Shown: positions 1 to 7,235, numbered from the stretch's first letter. The stretch: DNA of 9,691 nucleotides from Candidatus Bathyarchaeota archaeon (GCA_014729935.1 WJJB01000162.1:1-9691), one strand, 5' to 3'. The notes: generated from the sequence alone by a model not told the origin. Numbers and translations: made by a program.

Positions 1-1
1 G

Positions 2-1561
2 ATAAAAAACAAGGCACAGATCATTGAGGGTGGTGTGGATGAGCTGGGTTCTTTCGCCAATTTTCTTGATGATAAATATGGGGACTTGGATTTAGTGAAC
101 CGTACGTACGGAACTGGCTGGAATGATTGGGAGGAGGTGGAACCCACCATCATTTGCACGAGCAGGAAGGATTTCATCGCTTTTCTTGATTCATGCGAAT
201 ATATCGAATGGTATTGCCAGAAATATTTCGAGTACATCGCCAGCATTTACCGAGCATCCGGAATTGATGTCCCATTCTACGTGAACTCCACCGGCGGTCC
301 GTTCCCCCATGACCCGGCGCGCTTGAAGGGTATCACCTGCATGACCGACTTGTATTACCTCGGTGCGCTCCCCAGCATGCTGCCATTTAATGCAAAGCTC
401 TTGAAAGCAACACAACCCGTTACGGCAAGTGCGGAATTCAGGTGCGGAACATTCGGTCAGCTGATGACTAACACCGTGTATGCAAACCAAGCGATGCAAT
501 GGATGGCTCATGGATTCCACGGGGTCAATTATTTCATGATTGTCGAACGCCATCGATGGCCAAATTGTCCCATCGATGCAGTTGGAAGGCCAGGCACCCC
601 TGGAAGGTATGCCACGTTCAAGAAGATCATCGGGGCATATAACAGGACACGGTATCCTCGCTTCGCTAATGGCATGGTTGCAGATGTGAACCTGTTCTGG
701 TGGAGGCATCACGCATTCTTCATAAAACCGGATCCAACTGAACCCTATTCCTCCGGATCCCTGCTCGATCCAAAAACCAACTTCAACACGGCTTTCAAGG
801 CATTGCTTGAAGGAAACGTGGGGTTTGATTTCTACTATCCAAGAGCACCACGCAATGTTAAACATCCATGCATGATATACGCGGGTCATGATTACTTGGA
901 TCCTGGAATTGCACGGTCTCTCTTGGATTTTGCATTGGACGGTGGGACACTCGTGTTGTATTACAATCATCCTGTAAAGACTGTAGATGGTGATCCCGTG
1001 GATACATTCAACCGGTATGTCGCGCCAACAAGGGGCGTTCATCTCCATGGCTATCATGCCTCAATTCAAGTTGGGGAATGCGACAGGGATGGTTTTCCTG
1101 AAGCATTTTCGACATATACCTCCCTCTTGGTTGATCTCGACATTGATTCGAATCCCATCGAGGGAAGCGTGCCATACATGCACAAGCACATGGTGGTCGG
1201 CCAATCCGTTCCCGCGGGACGGGGATGCATCGTGCAGGTTGGTTGGGACCTCACGCCAACCTCGATTCACGGTTTTCTCAAGTCCCTTGGTTTCAAGGCA
1301 CCATTGAGAGTTAATCAGGATGGCGTGTGTTGCACCTTGCTGCAAGACAAGGACGAGTACTTGGTTGGTATCGTCGAGCAGGAGGGAAAGGCAAGACAGA
1401 ACCTTCGAATAAATTTCGATACCGATAAGATCTTATTGGATGATTTCGACCTCGTGGAAAGCGTGTTCCAAGGAAGGAAAATTATCAAGAAGGGAAATGG
1501 CATCTCGGTAACAATTCCTGCGGGGGAGGGAGATTTGGTTTGGATACACGGGAGGGATTGA
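2..1561 (+). CDS. Beta-galactosidase-like glycoside hydrolase (GH35/GH42 clan), 5' end outside the window
   Basis: Likely a retaining beta-galactosidase-type enzyme hydrolysing terminal beta-galactosides. The reading frame is open to the window edge, so the N-terminal part of the TIM barrel, including the expected acid/base Glu after Asn, is missing. Numbering from an internal GTG at 35, YGTGWNDWEEVEP (25-37) matches the 'YGT.W..W..V.P' signature of GH42 and bacterial GH35 proteins. AEFRCG (133-138) puts E134 in the place of the catalytic nucleophile. HGFHGVNYFM (159-168) and PIDAVG (179-184) are the usual barrel end. Residues 277-310 (HPCMIYAGHDYLD...) look like the glutamine-amidotransferase-like trimerisation domain of GH42. 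No membrane segment or signal is visible in the part present. It is the first visible gene of an operon, and the next gene starts 6 bases after its stop. Family assignment is from motif recall; substrate is inferred. Confidence 0.8.
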   Translation: MKNKAQIIEGGVDELGSFANFLDDKYGDLDLVNRTYGTGWNDWEEVEPTIICTSRKDFIAFLDSCEYIEWYCQKYFEYIASIYRASGIDVPFYVNSTGGPFPHDPARLKGITCMTDLYYLGALPSMLPFNAKLLKATQPVTASAEFRCGTFGQLMTNTVYANQAMQWMAHGFHGVNYFMIVERHRWPNCPIDAVGRPGTPGRYATFKKIIGAYNRTRYPRFANGMVADVNLFWWRHHAFFIKPDPTEPYSSGSLLDPKTNFNTAFKALLEGNVGFDFYYPRAPRNVKHPCMIYAGHDYLDPGIARSLLDFALDGGTLVLYYNHPVKTVDGDPVDTFNRYVAPTRGVHLHGYHASIQVGECDRDGFPEAFSTYTSLLVDLDIDSNPIEGSVPYMHKHMVVGQSVPAGRGCIVQVGWDLTPTSIHGFLKSLGFKAPLRVNQDGVCCTLLQDKDEYLVGIVEQEGKARQNLRINFDTDKILLDDFDLVESVFQGRKIIKKGNGISVTIPAGEGDLVWIHGRD

Positions 1562-1567
1562 ATACCT

Positions 1568-2923
1568 ATGGTATCCCTTGTCGATGCATTGGTGTTTGCA
1601 ACTGGTGTTGGTGCCCCCGTATTCTACCTTCACCCGGATGAGATTTTCTTCCCTTCGCGACCTCTCTCCACATCTCATGAATTCAGGAAATGGTGCGAGC
1701 GGGGACGGCGGGGAAAGCGGCGCAAGACTTGGGATCCCGAAACTCCCGTGTACTACACGGCGTTTCTAGACCCATACAGGGAGAAATTAGCATGCACGTA
1801 CTGGTGTTTCTACGATGAAAGTCAGGTCGATGTCCGGTCGGCACCTCTGGGTATCCCCGACATGGGATACCACCAGGGGGACTGGGAATGGGTTGGATTC
1901 ATTGCTAATGCTACCAACCAGCAGGGAACACATGACGTCGATTTAGACGATCTCCAGTATTACCTCGGCCAGCATTCCAAGGGAGGTGTTCATCGCACCG
2001 TTCTGGTTAATCCAAATATGGAAGAAAATCATCCCGTATTTTTCGTCGCACGGAAATCACACTCGAATTATGTTACTACCGGGGCACGCACTGGAAAGGA
2101 TATCCTCGGGGCGGAAGAAAAGAGCCCATTGGCAAAAATTGCCTTGGACGCATCACATGTAATTCTCTCCAACATTACATTTGACCCAAGAGATAAAGGA
2201 GAGAAATGGACACCACGGGTCTTGCCCGTTCCCGAACAGTCGTGGTTCCTCAACCGTGGTAAGTGGGGGAATAGTGATCATTCCCCGCGAGGACCAATAG
2301 TGCAGATCCACAAGATTCATGATGCTATCGGCATCAGGACTCCGCTTGCGTTTAAGGTGAGCCCGATGAACCTCAAATTCAACAAGGGTACTGCTTTCTG
2401 GGAACCTGATGATAATATCGACACCTTCAAGGTAATTCGCGATCCAGATAGTTCTGGCCATGGCAATCGGTTGGAAGTAACCAGAGTGGTAAATGCGACC
2501 AGCACCCATGGGGTGTTTTTCCAGGAATTGGAGGGGAATACCCGGGATGGAGACGTGATCGAGTTACGCGCCAAGCTAAATGTCATTCCTTGCACACAAG
2601 CAACAGCTCCCATCAAGATCAAGATCATCGAGCTATCCCACGACATTGAGAAGGAATCAGAAATAAAAATTCACCACGATCCAAGCAAGGGATTCGCATG
2701 GTATGATTTCAAGAAATTGATAGAGGGCAATTGCTTGAATACCATCAGATTCGAGTTCCACGTGCCTGGCGATATTCTCTTGCAGCTTAACCGGCTGGAA
2801 GTTGGTATTCACGGCGATGGGTTGATCGGTTTGGACAGGGATGCCATGGTTATCAAGGAATGGAAGCACCTGTGGTTTGGGAAAATTGATGAAGAGCATG
2901 ACCCGGGGGATGGAAATGACTAG
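1568..2923 (+). CDS. VPS62/DUF946-domain protein with C-terminal beta-rich domain
   Basis: Residues 1-245 carry VPS62-family (DUF946) landmarks: YLHPDEIFFPSR (20-31), YWCFYDE (78-84), HQGDWEWV (102-109), GQHSKGG (134-140), HPVFFVARKSHSNY (155-168) and SWFLNRGKWGNSDHSPRGP (225-243). The family is known from fungi (VPS62, linked to vacuolar sorting) and plants; its biochemical activity is not established. The conserved His, Asp, Glu and Trp residues could form a binding or catalytic pocket, which is inference. Residues about 260-430 look like a separate beta-sandwich rich in alternating hydrophobic strands, perhaps a carbohydrate- or ligand-binding module given the hydrolase upstream. No signal peptide or transmembrane helix is evident. 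The ATG at 1568 has a GGAGGG 11 bases upstream, inside the end of the hydrolase gene. The 3' end overlaps the DUF362 gene by 8 bases if that gene starts at 2916, suggesting translational coupling. Confidence 0.8.
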   Translation: MVSLVDALVFATGVGAPVFYLHPDEIFFPSRPLSTSHEFRKWCERGRRGKRRKTWDPETPVYYTAFLDPYREKLACTYWCFYDESQVDVRSAPLGIPDMGYHQGDWEWVGFIANATNQQGTHDVDLDDLQYYLGQHSKGGVHRTVLVNPNMEENHPVFFVARKSHSNYVTTGARTGKDILGAEEKSPLAKIALDASHVILSNITFDPRDKGEKWTPRVLPVPEQSWFLNRGKWGNSDHSPRGPIVQIHKIHDAIGIRTPLAFKVSPMNLKFNKGTAFWEPDDNIDTFKVIRDPDSSGHGNRLEVTRVVNATSTHGVFFQELEGNTRDGDVIELRAKLNVIPCTQATAPIKIKIIELSHDIEKESEIKIHHDPSKGFAWYDFKKLIEGNCLNTIRFEFHVPGDILLQLNRLEVGIHGDGLIGLDRDAMVIKEWKHLWFGKIDEEHDPGDGND

Positions 2924-4019
2924 AAGGATCATTCACGAGACTGCAGCGTATAAAGTCATGGAAATGGATGGAATGTTAATCGGCCACGAGAAGATGCACG
3001 ATGTATTCACGGGAGATAATCGAGTGCTCGTGCACGATATCGAGGCTAATCCGGGAGAAGAGATGCAACAGGGGATGGATATCATCGGAGCCTCTTCGAT
3101 GTTCAAGCCTGGTGATCCCGTTGCCATCAAGGTGAACATTGGTGGGGGTATCAATGGCGTTCTTTCCTCGTATACCGACCCCGACCTGCTTTCAGGGATC
3201 GTGAACTTCTTGAAGGACATGGGATGCAAACCATTCGTTTGCGAGGCAGACATGCGCGGCCATGGGATAACGGGCACTTTGCTTGAAAAACGGGGATACC
3301 TCAGTTGGTGCAAGGAGCATTCCATCCCGTTCAAGAATCTTTCGCGGGGTCGAACCGTCCGGTTTCATTTCTTGGGCATCCCACGCGACATCATGCTTCC
3401 AGAGATCCTGCTGGATCCATCCGTGAAAATCGTGAGCGTTGCACCCCCAAAACATCACTGGGAATGCGGCATCACGTGCGCCCAGAAGAACATGTACGGT
3501 GCCATTGCGAATTACAAGAAGAGTCGATTCCACCGTGCGTTTGATCTTATCGATCACGTAGTTGCAGGGGCTGCCCGGGTCATGAAACCGACCCTTTCCA
3601 TCATTGCCAGTAAACAATTGGGGGCAGGCCTGGGGCCGCATTTTTGCATCCCCATTAATTTCCACAAGGCAATATTTGCCCCAGACATGCTCGCGTGTGA
3701 CCTGTTCTGCGCCGATATGCTAGGATATCCATCGAATCTCGTGCAGTATCTCACGATCAACCTGCTAGGGAAACCATTGAAATACAAGCTCATGGAAGGA
3801 TCGTCCATGATACCTCAGAGGACCTTGGATCGCATTCACGCGCATGCCATTCCCCCTTCAAGTGTCAACCTTTACAAGAAAACCTTGTTCGTGCAGTACT
3901 TCATTCCGAGTTGGTTTCAATTTCACGTCTACCACCACTTCGAATGGTTCCTAACCTGGTTGAATCATCGATTCTACCAATCCAGGGGAGATTCCAGCGA
4001 TGCGGGCAGTGGAAATTAG
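2916..4019 (+). CDS. DUF362-family protein
   Basis: Family landmarks are VAIKVNIGGG (69-78) followed by TDPDLL (87-92), a nucleotide-fold-like 'GCKPFVCEADMRG' stretch (103-115), PPKHHWECGITCAQKNMYGAI (177-197, the DUF362 'K.H.......KN..G' motif) and FAPDMLACDLFCADMLGYP near 256-274. DUF362 proteins are widespread in archaea and anaerobic bacteria, some fused to ferredoxin domains. Here no CxxCxxCxxxC ferredoxin cluster is present, although C184 and C188 sit in the core motif and could bind metal (inference). The last 45 residues are rich in aromatic residues and His (FVQYFIPSWFQFHVYHHFEW) and may be a membrane-surface helix. The frame is open upstream to 2841. I prefer the ATG at 2916 because GGGGGA lies 5 bases before it and the overlap with the previous gene is then only 8 bases; ATG 2910 is an alternative. 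Biochemical role unknown. Confidence 0.87.
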   Translation: MTRRIIHETAAYKVMEMDGMLIGHEKMHDVFTGDNRVLVHDIEANPGEEMQQGMDIIGASSMFKPGDPVAIKVNIGGGINGVLSSYTDPDLLSGIVNFLKDMGCKPFVCEADMRGHGITGTLLEKRGYLSWCKEHSIPFKNLSRGRTVRFHFLGIPRDIMLPEILLDPSVKIVSVAPPKHHWECGITCAQKNMYGAIANYKKSRFHRAFDLIDHVVAGAARVMKPTLSIIASKQLGAGLGPHFCIPINFHKAIFAPDMLACDLFCADMLGYPSNLVQYLTINLLGKPLKYKLMEGSSMIPQRTLDRIHAHAIPPSSVNLYKKTLFVQYFIPSWFQFHVYHHFEWFLTWLNHRFYQSRGDSSDAGSGN

Positions 4020-4028
4020 TGAATGAAA

Positions 4029-5486
4029 TTATTCCGCTCTTCCCTGATCGTCCACGGGGAAATGATAGCCGCACCACTGGCAAAACAGCACACCATGATC
4101 TAGTGGTTCAAGGCATTTTGGACATTTTTGCTCCGTGATGGCACCCGATGGAAGTTGCAGTAATAACGTGGACAAGATCTTGTTATATAATCCAGCAATG
4201 TATACAGCCCGGTCCGCAGCGATCATGATGGCAAGCTCTTGTTCCTCCTCTGAAATGCGCGTGACTATTACCACTTCTTGATTCAAGTGTGCGCCTTTTG
4301 CGTGGTAATATACTTCGGAATAATAATTCCCTTCCAGTGGATCCGTGCCAGAATTGTACGCGTTGGCAATTTTAAAATTTTCTGCCTTGATCGACCCCTC
4401 CAGTGCTTCATCAAGCACCGTGAATTGCGTGGAAAGGGAAATATGGAATATCCTGTTATCCTTCAAGGTGGCACGGTAATCGAAGTATTGCTTGCATTTT
4501 GCAAGTCCAACGCTAGTATCACCGGTGAATATTGGTACCAAGTCAAACAAGTTGATAATCTCGGCGGGATTTACCCGTTGCGCCACGTGACCATCATTAT
4601 CCTTGTAGGTAACCGCGGTTTTAACTTGGATCTCAGGTTTGAATGTTGGTTCCAAGTAGAGCACCACCTTTTTAGCCGTCCGGTGCTGCACCACATTCAA
4701 GTCTATGGTGTATGCATCATCGTGGGGACGATTTATGATGCGGCTCTCGGGTTCCACCTTAACCAGCTTGAATCCGGGGGACTTATTGAGCCTGAGCTCC
4801 ACGTCCCAGATCCACTGGCGGGTGAAATTCTCAATGGTGAGCTCGTGCTTGATGAAATGCCTGTAATAGGATCTATCGGTCCATATATTTACCAAGTTTT
4901 CCCTGAAATGTTCAGTGAGAACCTCCCGCACGGCTTCTGGATCCGTTGATGGGAACATGTGGAAGTTGATACCGTACAATACTTCTGCAATGTTATTTGC
5001 GATGTGAACATTTTTTTCAAACACCAAGTGGAAGAACCGGGATTGGAACGGCTCAAGAATCAAGGGATGCCTTTTCGATACGAGCATCAGGATGTCGGTT
5101 GCCTTTATTCGCACGGATATGTCCTCGTTATGCTCGGCAGAATACACGAGACGAGGTAGTAAACGGGTTATCTTGTCGTAATTCTTTGCCTTCAGGTCAT
5201 TTTTTACTGTTTTCTTTATGGCATCCATGTTCCCCTTCCATGACGTGGAATCTATGAGAACGTCTTCTGGATGCTTGTGATCAACTTGTTGTATGATTTC
5301 CAAGGCAATCCTTGCATCCCTCCTTGCAAAATCCCCGATGGCATCATCCGATGCATAGATAAGTGTTGCCAAGTCCATGATTGCCTGTCGTGCTGATCCT
5401 GCATTCATGACATCAATTGCCTCCCGGAAACGGTGCATGATTTCCTTTACCTTCTCATCCCATTCAGGATTGATCTTGATATTCAT
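4029..5486 (-). CDS. Helical-repeat (HEAT-like) protein with beta-rich middle and C-terminal zinc ribbon
   Basis: I do not recognise a named family. Residues 1-175 are almost all amphipathic helices in paired arrangement (for example residues 52-72 and 124-170), resembling a HEAT/ARM solenoid. From about 225 to 355 the sequence changes to alternating strands (VELRLNK, YTIDLNVV, KKVVLYLEP, IQVKTAVTY), suggesting an immunoglobulin-like beta-sandwich. Residues about 365-440 form a mixed alpha/beta unit ending in a long helix (MIAADRAVYIAGLYNKI). The tail has a clear zinc ribbon, CPKC (455-458) and CQWC (469-472). Solenoid followed by sandwich and alpha/beta platform is the order seen in adaptin and coatomer large subunits with appendages, but this is a shape argument only. 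No signal or transmembrane segment. It converges on the DUF362 gene (9-base gap) and diverges from GTPase 1. No strong ribosome binding site precedes its ATG. Confidence 0.8.
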   Translation of the reverse strand: MNIKINPEWDEKVKEIMHRFREAIDVMNAGSARQAIMDLATLIYASDDAIGDFARRDARIALEIIQQVDHKHPEDVLIDSTSWKGNMDAIKKTVKNDLKAKNYDKITRLLPRLVYSAEHNEDISVRIKATDILMLVSKRHPLILEPFQSRFFHLVFEKNVHIANNIAEVLYGINFHMFPSTDPEAVREVLTEHFRENLVNIWTDRSYYRHFIKHELTIENFTRQWIWDVELRLNKSPGFKLVKVEPESRIINRPHDDAYTIDLNVVQHRTAKKVVLYLEPTFKPEIQVKTAVTYKDNDGHVAQRVNPAEIINLFDLVPIFTGDTSVGLAKCKQYFDYRATLKDNRIFHISLSTQFTVLDEALEGSIKAENFKIANAYNSGTDPLEGNYYSEVYYHAKGAHLNQEVVIVTRISEEEQELAIMIAADRAVYIAGLYNKILSTLLLQLPSGAITEQKCPKCLEPLDHGVLFCQWCGYHFPVDDQGRAE

Positions 5487-5559
5487 GATGCATCAAACGG
5501 GTGTGATGATGACTACGTGGCATCTTGGCAACTGCTTTAACTTGTTAATGAGCTCGAGG

Positions 5560-5589
5560 TTTTATCTATTTTGCGAAAGAAAATCCACC
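5560..5589 (-). repeat. Inverted repeat copy 1, upstream of the helical-repeat gene
   Basis: Read on the - strand it matches 6239-6268 on the + strand at 26 of 30 positions by hand alignment; the shared core is TTTTCTTTCGC followed by AAAT and GATAAAA. It ends 73 bases before the start codon of the helical-repeat gene. The GATAAAA part could serve as a TATA box. Confidence 0.75.
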
Positions 5590-5782
5590 ATCTTCAATGG
5601 CTGGATGGAGTTCAGCCTTGAGATGCACCCTAGTCTCGTGCGTCTTGATTGTTGACTCAGGTATACCATCCCAATGAAACCAGCGCGGCATTCTTGACTC
5701 GGATCTTGATAAATTACGCACGCTCTCTTTTACCCCTGCACTCATTGAATCAACTAAATCGCGTTGATTCTTCCTTTATCCA
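5571..5782 (-). ncRNA. Possible omegaRNA/right-end region of the decayed tnpB element
   Basis: These roughly 210 non-coding bases follow the tnpB remnant stop codon, the place where omegaRNA is encoded in IS200/IS605 elements. At the far end, the - strand can fold CCATC (5604-5608) with GATGG (5588-5592), followed directly by TGGATTTTCTTTCGC. The second tnpB remnant in this window has the same arrangement: hairpin, then GTGGTTTCCTCG, about 200 bases after its stop. No other gene is visible in the interval. Expression and function are unknown; it may be a relic. Confidence 0.3.
5588..5608 (-). repeat. Right-end hairpin of the tnpB remnant
   Basis: A 5-bp stem (CCATC/GATGG on the - strand) with an 11-base loop, directly followed by TGGATTTTC. 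Position and flank agree with the hairpin end downstream of the other tnpB remnant, which supports an IS200/IS605 right end. Confidence 0.4.
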
Positions 5783-6173
5783 TCACCGCGGTCTTGTTGA
5801 CCCGACTTGCACGATCTCCAGGAAAGTGACTTCCGTGGTTCCCGCGGTAGATGATTTAATGATTCTAACGTTTCTTTTTTCTCGAAAGATTCGTTTTCCC
5901 TTACCGCCCGCGGTGTCAAGATCGATACCTGCTTGGTGCAAGGCGATGCTGTCGGGTTCCTCGAGCCACGTGAACGATTCCTTCAAGGTCCTTGCACTGG
6001 TGTACTTGCTCTTGGAATTCGTTTTCCCTCGCCGTCCAATCTTCCAGCCAGTGGTTCCAGATACACCGCTTGCAACCAAGCGTCTTGGCGAGCAATTCCT
6101 CTCGCGCCACGGTCGGGTAGACCTGCACCTTCACGGCGTGGTTGACGAGTACTGCTTTAGCCATCGAAGCCAT
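5783..6173 (-). pseudogene. tnpB: tnpB remnant: N-terminal part plus possible tail, frameshifted and internally deleted
   Basis: TnpB is the RNA-guided nuclease of IS200/IS605 transposons. Starting at an ATG at 6173 (or 6164), the frame gives HAVKVQVYPTVAREELLAKT followed by LGCKRCIWNHWL. This matches the N-terminal 'RLYPT.EQ..LL..T.G..R.V.N..L' signature. Homology then moves to another frame near 6010-6030: YTSARTLKESFTWLEEPDSI and ALHQAGIDLDTA correspond to the TnpB stretch 'T..LK..FPWL.E..S.AL.QA..DLD.A'. After this the RuvC and zinc-finger regions are absent. The frame ends with AGTTEVTFLEIVQVGSTRPR, which resembles archaeal TnpB tails (tentative). Frameshift plus missing catalytic core mean no active nuclease. 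An open frame on the + strand across the same DNA shows no family signal. Confidence 0.65.
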
Positions 6174-6224
6174 CGCTTGAAAAGGGAAGGAAACCATAGA
6201 ATTTCTGCAGAAGGCGAAATTCAT

Positions 6225-6244
6225 CCCGCACCTAAAAGGGCGGG
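6225..6244. repeat. Hairpin at the left end of the tnpB remnant
   Basis: CCCGC (6225-6229) pairs with GCGGG (6240-6244), and CC (6231-6232) with GG (6238-6239), leaving a single bulged A at 6230 and a TAAAA loop. Imperfect subterminal hairpins with one extrahelical base are typical TnpA recognition structures at IS200/IS605 ends. It lies about 55 bases upstream of the tnpB remnant start codon. A + strand terminator (hairpin plus T-rich TTTTCTTTC) is an alternative reading. Confidence 0.45.
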
Positions 6245-6268
6245 TTTTCTTTCGCGAAATTGATAAAA
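6239..6268 (+). repeat. Inverted repeat copy 2, upstream of GTPase 1
   Basis: Partner of 5560-5589 in opposite orientation, containing the TTTCGCGAAA palindrome and TGATAAAA. It ends 77 bases before the GTPase 1 start codon, nearly the same spacing as its partner has to its own downstream gene. Confidence 0.75.
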
Positions 6269-6300
6269 GGCGGGGATTTCTCGGGCAAAAGGATAAAAAA
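6261..6300 (+). promoter_or_regulatory. Candidate archaeal promoter for GTPase 1
   Basis: Two AT boxes, TGATAAAA (6261-6268) and GGATAAAAAA (6291-6300), stand in GC-richer sequence. Either could bind TBP; the second would place transcription start near 6320, giving a leader of about 25 bases. No experimental evidence. Confidence 0.35.
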
Positions 6301-6345
6301 TGAACGAACCTAGAATTAACTGAATACTATCATCCTCTGGAGGGA

Positions 6346-6912
6346 ATGAATATCTCGCTACCTTTCGATCATTCGTTTAAGTTAATATTTGGTGGTGCAG
6401 GAGGCGTGGGAAAATCCACGCTACTACACAGCTTCATGTATAACGAGTTTATCCCGGACATGAAGCTCACGATTGGCGTCCAGTTCAACACCACCATGTT
6501 GAACAGGAATGGGAGAACAATTGGTCTTTCCCTGTGGGATCTTGGCGGACAAGAGAGATTCAGGTTCATCCAAACCATGTACCTGGAAAACGCACATGCG
6601 GGGTTCATCTTCTTCGACATGAGCAGGTTGGGGACCCTGGGACAAGTGGGAAGCTGGATAGACATGTACCGTGAATATGCCGATCCCGCCCTGCCAATTA
6701 TCTTGGTTGGAACTAAGCTAGACTTGGTTCCGTCAAACCAGCAAGCAGGCATTCACGGCATGGCTAACCGGGTGGTGCAGGATTACGGTCTCGTCGGGTA
6801 CACTGCAACCTCTTCCAAGATGAACCTTAATGTCAACGAGGTTATCACTTACATGGTAGATGTGCTCGTGTACAGGCAATATGTGGAATTAACATCGAAT
6901 TCAAAGGATTAG
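6346..6912 (+). CDS. Small GTPase 1 (Arf/Rab-like, Asgard type)
   Basis: A complete Ras-superfamily GTPase of 188 residues that should bind and hydrolyse GTP as a molecular switch. G1 is GGAGGVGKST (16-25); switch I has T42 in TIGVQFNTT; G3 is WDLGGQERF (64-72); G4 is TKLD (123-126), replacing the usual NKxD; G5 is TSSK (155-158). DLGGQE is Arf-like, while the TIGVQF and ERFRFI context is Rab-like. There is no glycine at position 2 for myristoylation and no cysteine anywhere, so prenylation or palmitoylation is excluded and membrane contact would need a partner. The only usable start is this ATG, yet GGAGGG ends 1 base before it, unusually close. It is about two-thirds identical to GTPase 2 over a 118-residue core and diverges from the solenoid gene. 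Cellular role (trafficking, cytoskeleton, signalling) cannot be read from sequence. Confidence 0.95.
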   Translation: MNISLPFDHSFKLIFGGAGGVGKSTLLHSFMYNEFIPDMKLTIGVQFNTTMLNRNGRTIGLSLWDLGGQERFRFIQTMYLENAHAGFIFFDMSRLGTLGQVGSWIDMYREYADPALPIILVGTKLDLVPSNQQAGIHGMANRVVQDYGLVGYTATSSKMNLNVNEVITYMVDVLVYRQYVELTSNSKD

Positions 6913-6951
6913 ACCGCTTTCAACCCATAGTAGTCAATTGACACGGAATTA

Positions 6952-6959
6952 ATTTTTTA
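6952..6959 (+). terminator. Possible poly-T terminator after GTPase 1
   Basis: Six consecutive T residues (6953-6958) about 40 bases after the stop codon fit intrinsic poly-T termination in archaea. There is no obvious stem before it. Confidence 0.35.
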
Positions 6960-7016
6960 GGACATAGATCACTAATCAAGTCATATCGCGGTAAAAGGAT
7001 GTTTGAAGTAAGCTAT

Positions 7017-7034
7017 CCACCTTTAAAGGGGTGG
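7017..7034 (+). repeat. Hairpin with IS200/IS605-like end flank
   Basis: CCACC (7017-7021) pairs with GGTGG (7030-7034), followed by CTTTCCGTG. The stem and following pyrimidine run resemble the hairpin ends at 6225-6253 and 7395-7427. It may mark the left limit of the second tnpB remnant or the right end of an older insertion. Confidence 0.4.
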
Positions 7035-7040
7035 CTTTCC

Positions 7041-7235
7041 GTGATGGAGAGGCCCGAGTTTCGAGGCCCAGCCGGTAGAAATGCCGATCACGATGGACGG
7101 GTCACGGCACCCGTGGTTGCCGCATCAGACCCCGGCTCTATCGCCGGCAATTAAGAGCCCTAACGGGTTGCGGGCGGTGGTGGCGGTAAAAAGCCCTTTC
7201 ATCTTCGAGGTGAAGCCGGATTCCCACCGCGGTAG
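7041..7235 (+). pseudogene. tnpB: tnpB remnant: degenerate C-terminal part
   Basis: In the frame ending at TAG 7233-7235, translation gives EFRGPAGRNADHDGRVTAP. It aligns with the TnpB zinc-finger and RuvC-III junction 'F.CP.CGRNADRD.NAA', with the zinc cysteines replaced (Gly at the first place). Two in-frame stops follow (7152 and 7161). The frame then continues to a tail ending HLRGEAGFPPR, comparable to the VQVGSTRPR tail of the remnant at 5783-6173; both end in CCG CGG then a stop. The RuvC-I, RuvC-II and N-terminal parts are missing, because the GTPase gene lies immediately upstream. This reading rests on short motifs in decayed sequence, so it is tentative, but the hairpin-rich 3' region supports it. 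Confidence 0.5.

Larger units (their letters stand above)
5560..6268 (-). mobile_element. Decayed IS200/IS605-type tnpB element with bounding inverted repeat
   Basis: The segment reads on the - strand as hairpin end, truncated tnpB, about 200 bases of non-coding DNA, then a second hairpin end. The outer 30 bases of each side are inverted copies with 26 matches. No tnpA-like Y1 transposase is visible. Its size of about 0.7 kb is roughly half a tnpB-only element, so most of the nuclease gene is gone. Limits are inferred from the repeat; IS200/IS605 elements normally lack terminal inverted repeats, so the outer repeats may instead be host promoter sequence. Confidence 0.5.

Noticed and set aside
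191..1057. 288-codon open frame on the - strand inside the glycoside hydrolase
   Set aside because: Composition is unusual (many Cys, Trp and His) with no motif, while the + strand frame has clear GH35/42 signatures. It is antisense shadow.
4278..4949. 223-codon + strand frame opposite the helical-repeat gene
   Set aside because: No domain features; the - strand frame has periodic helices and a zinc ribbon.
5649..6263. 204-codon open frame on the + strand in the spacer upstream of GTPase 1
   Set aside because: Its translation has no recognisable domain, and it lies antisense to the tnpB remnant, whose - strand frames carry clear TnpB motifs.
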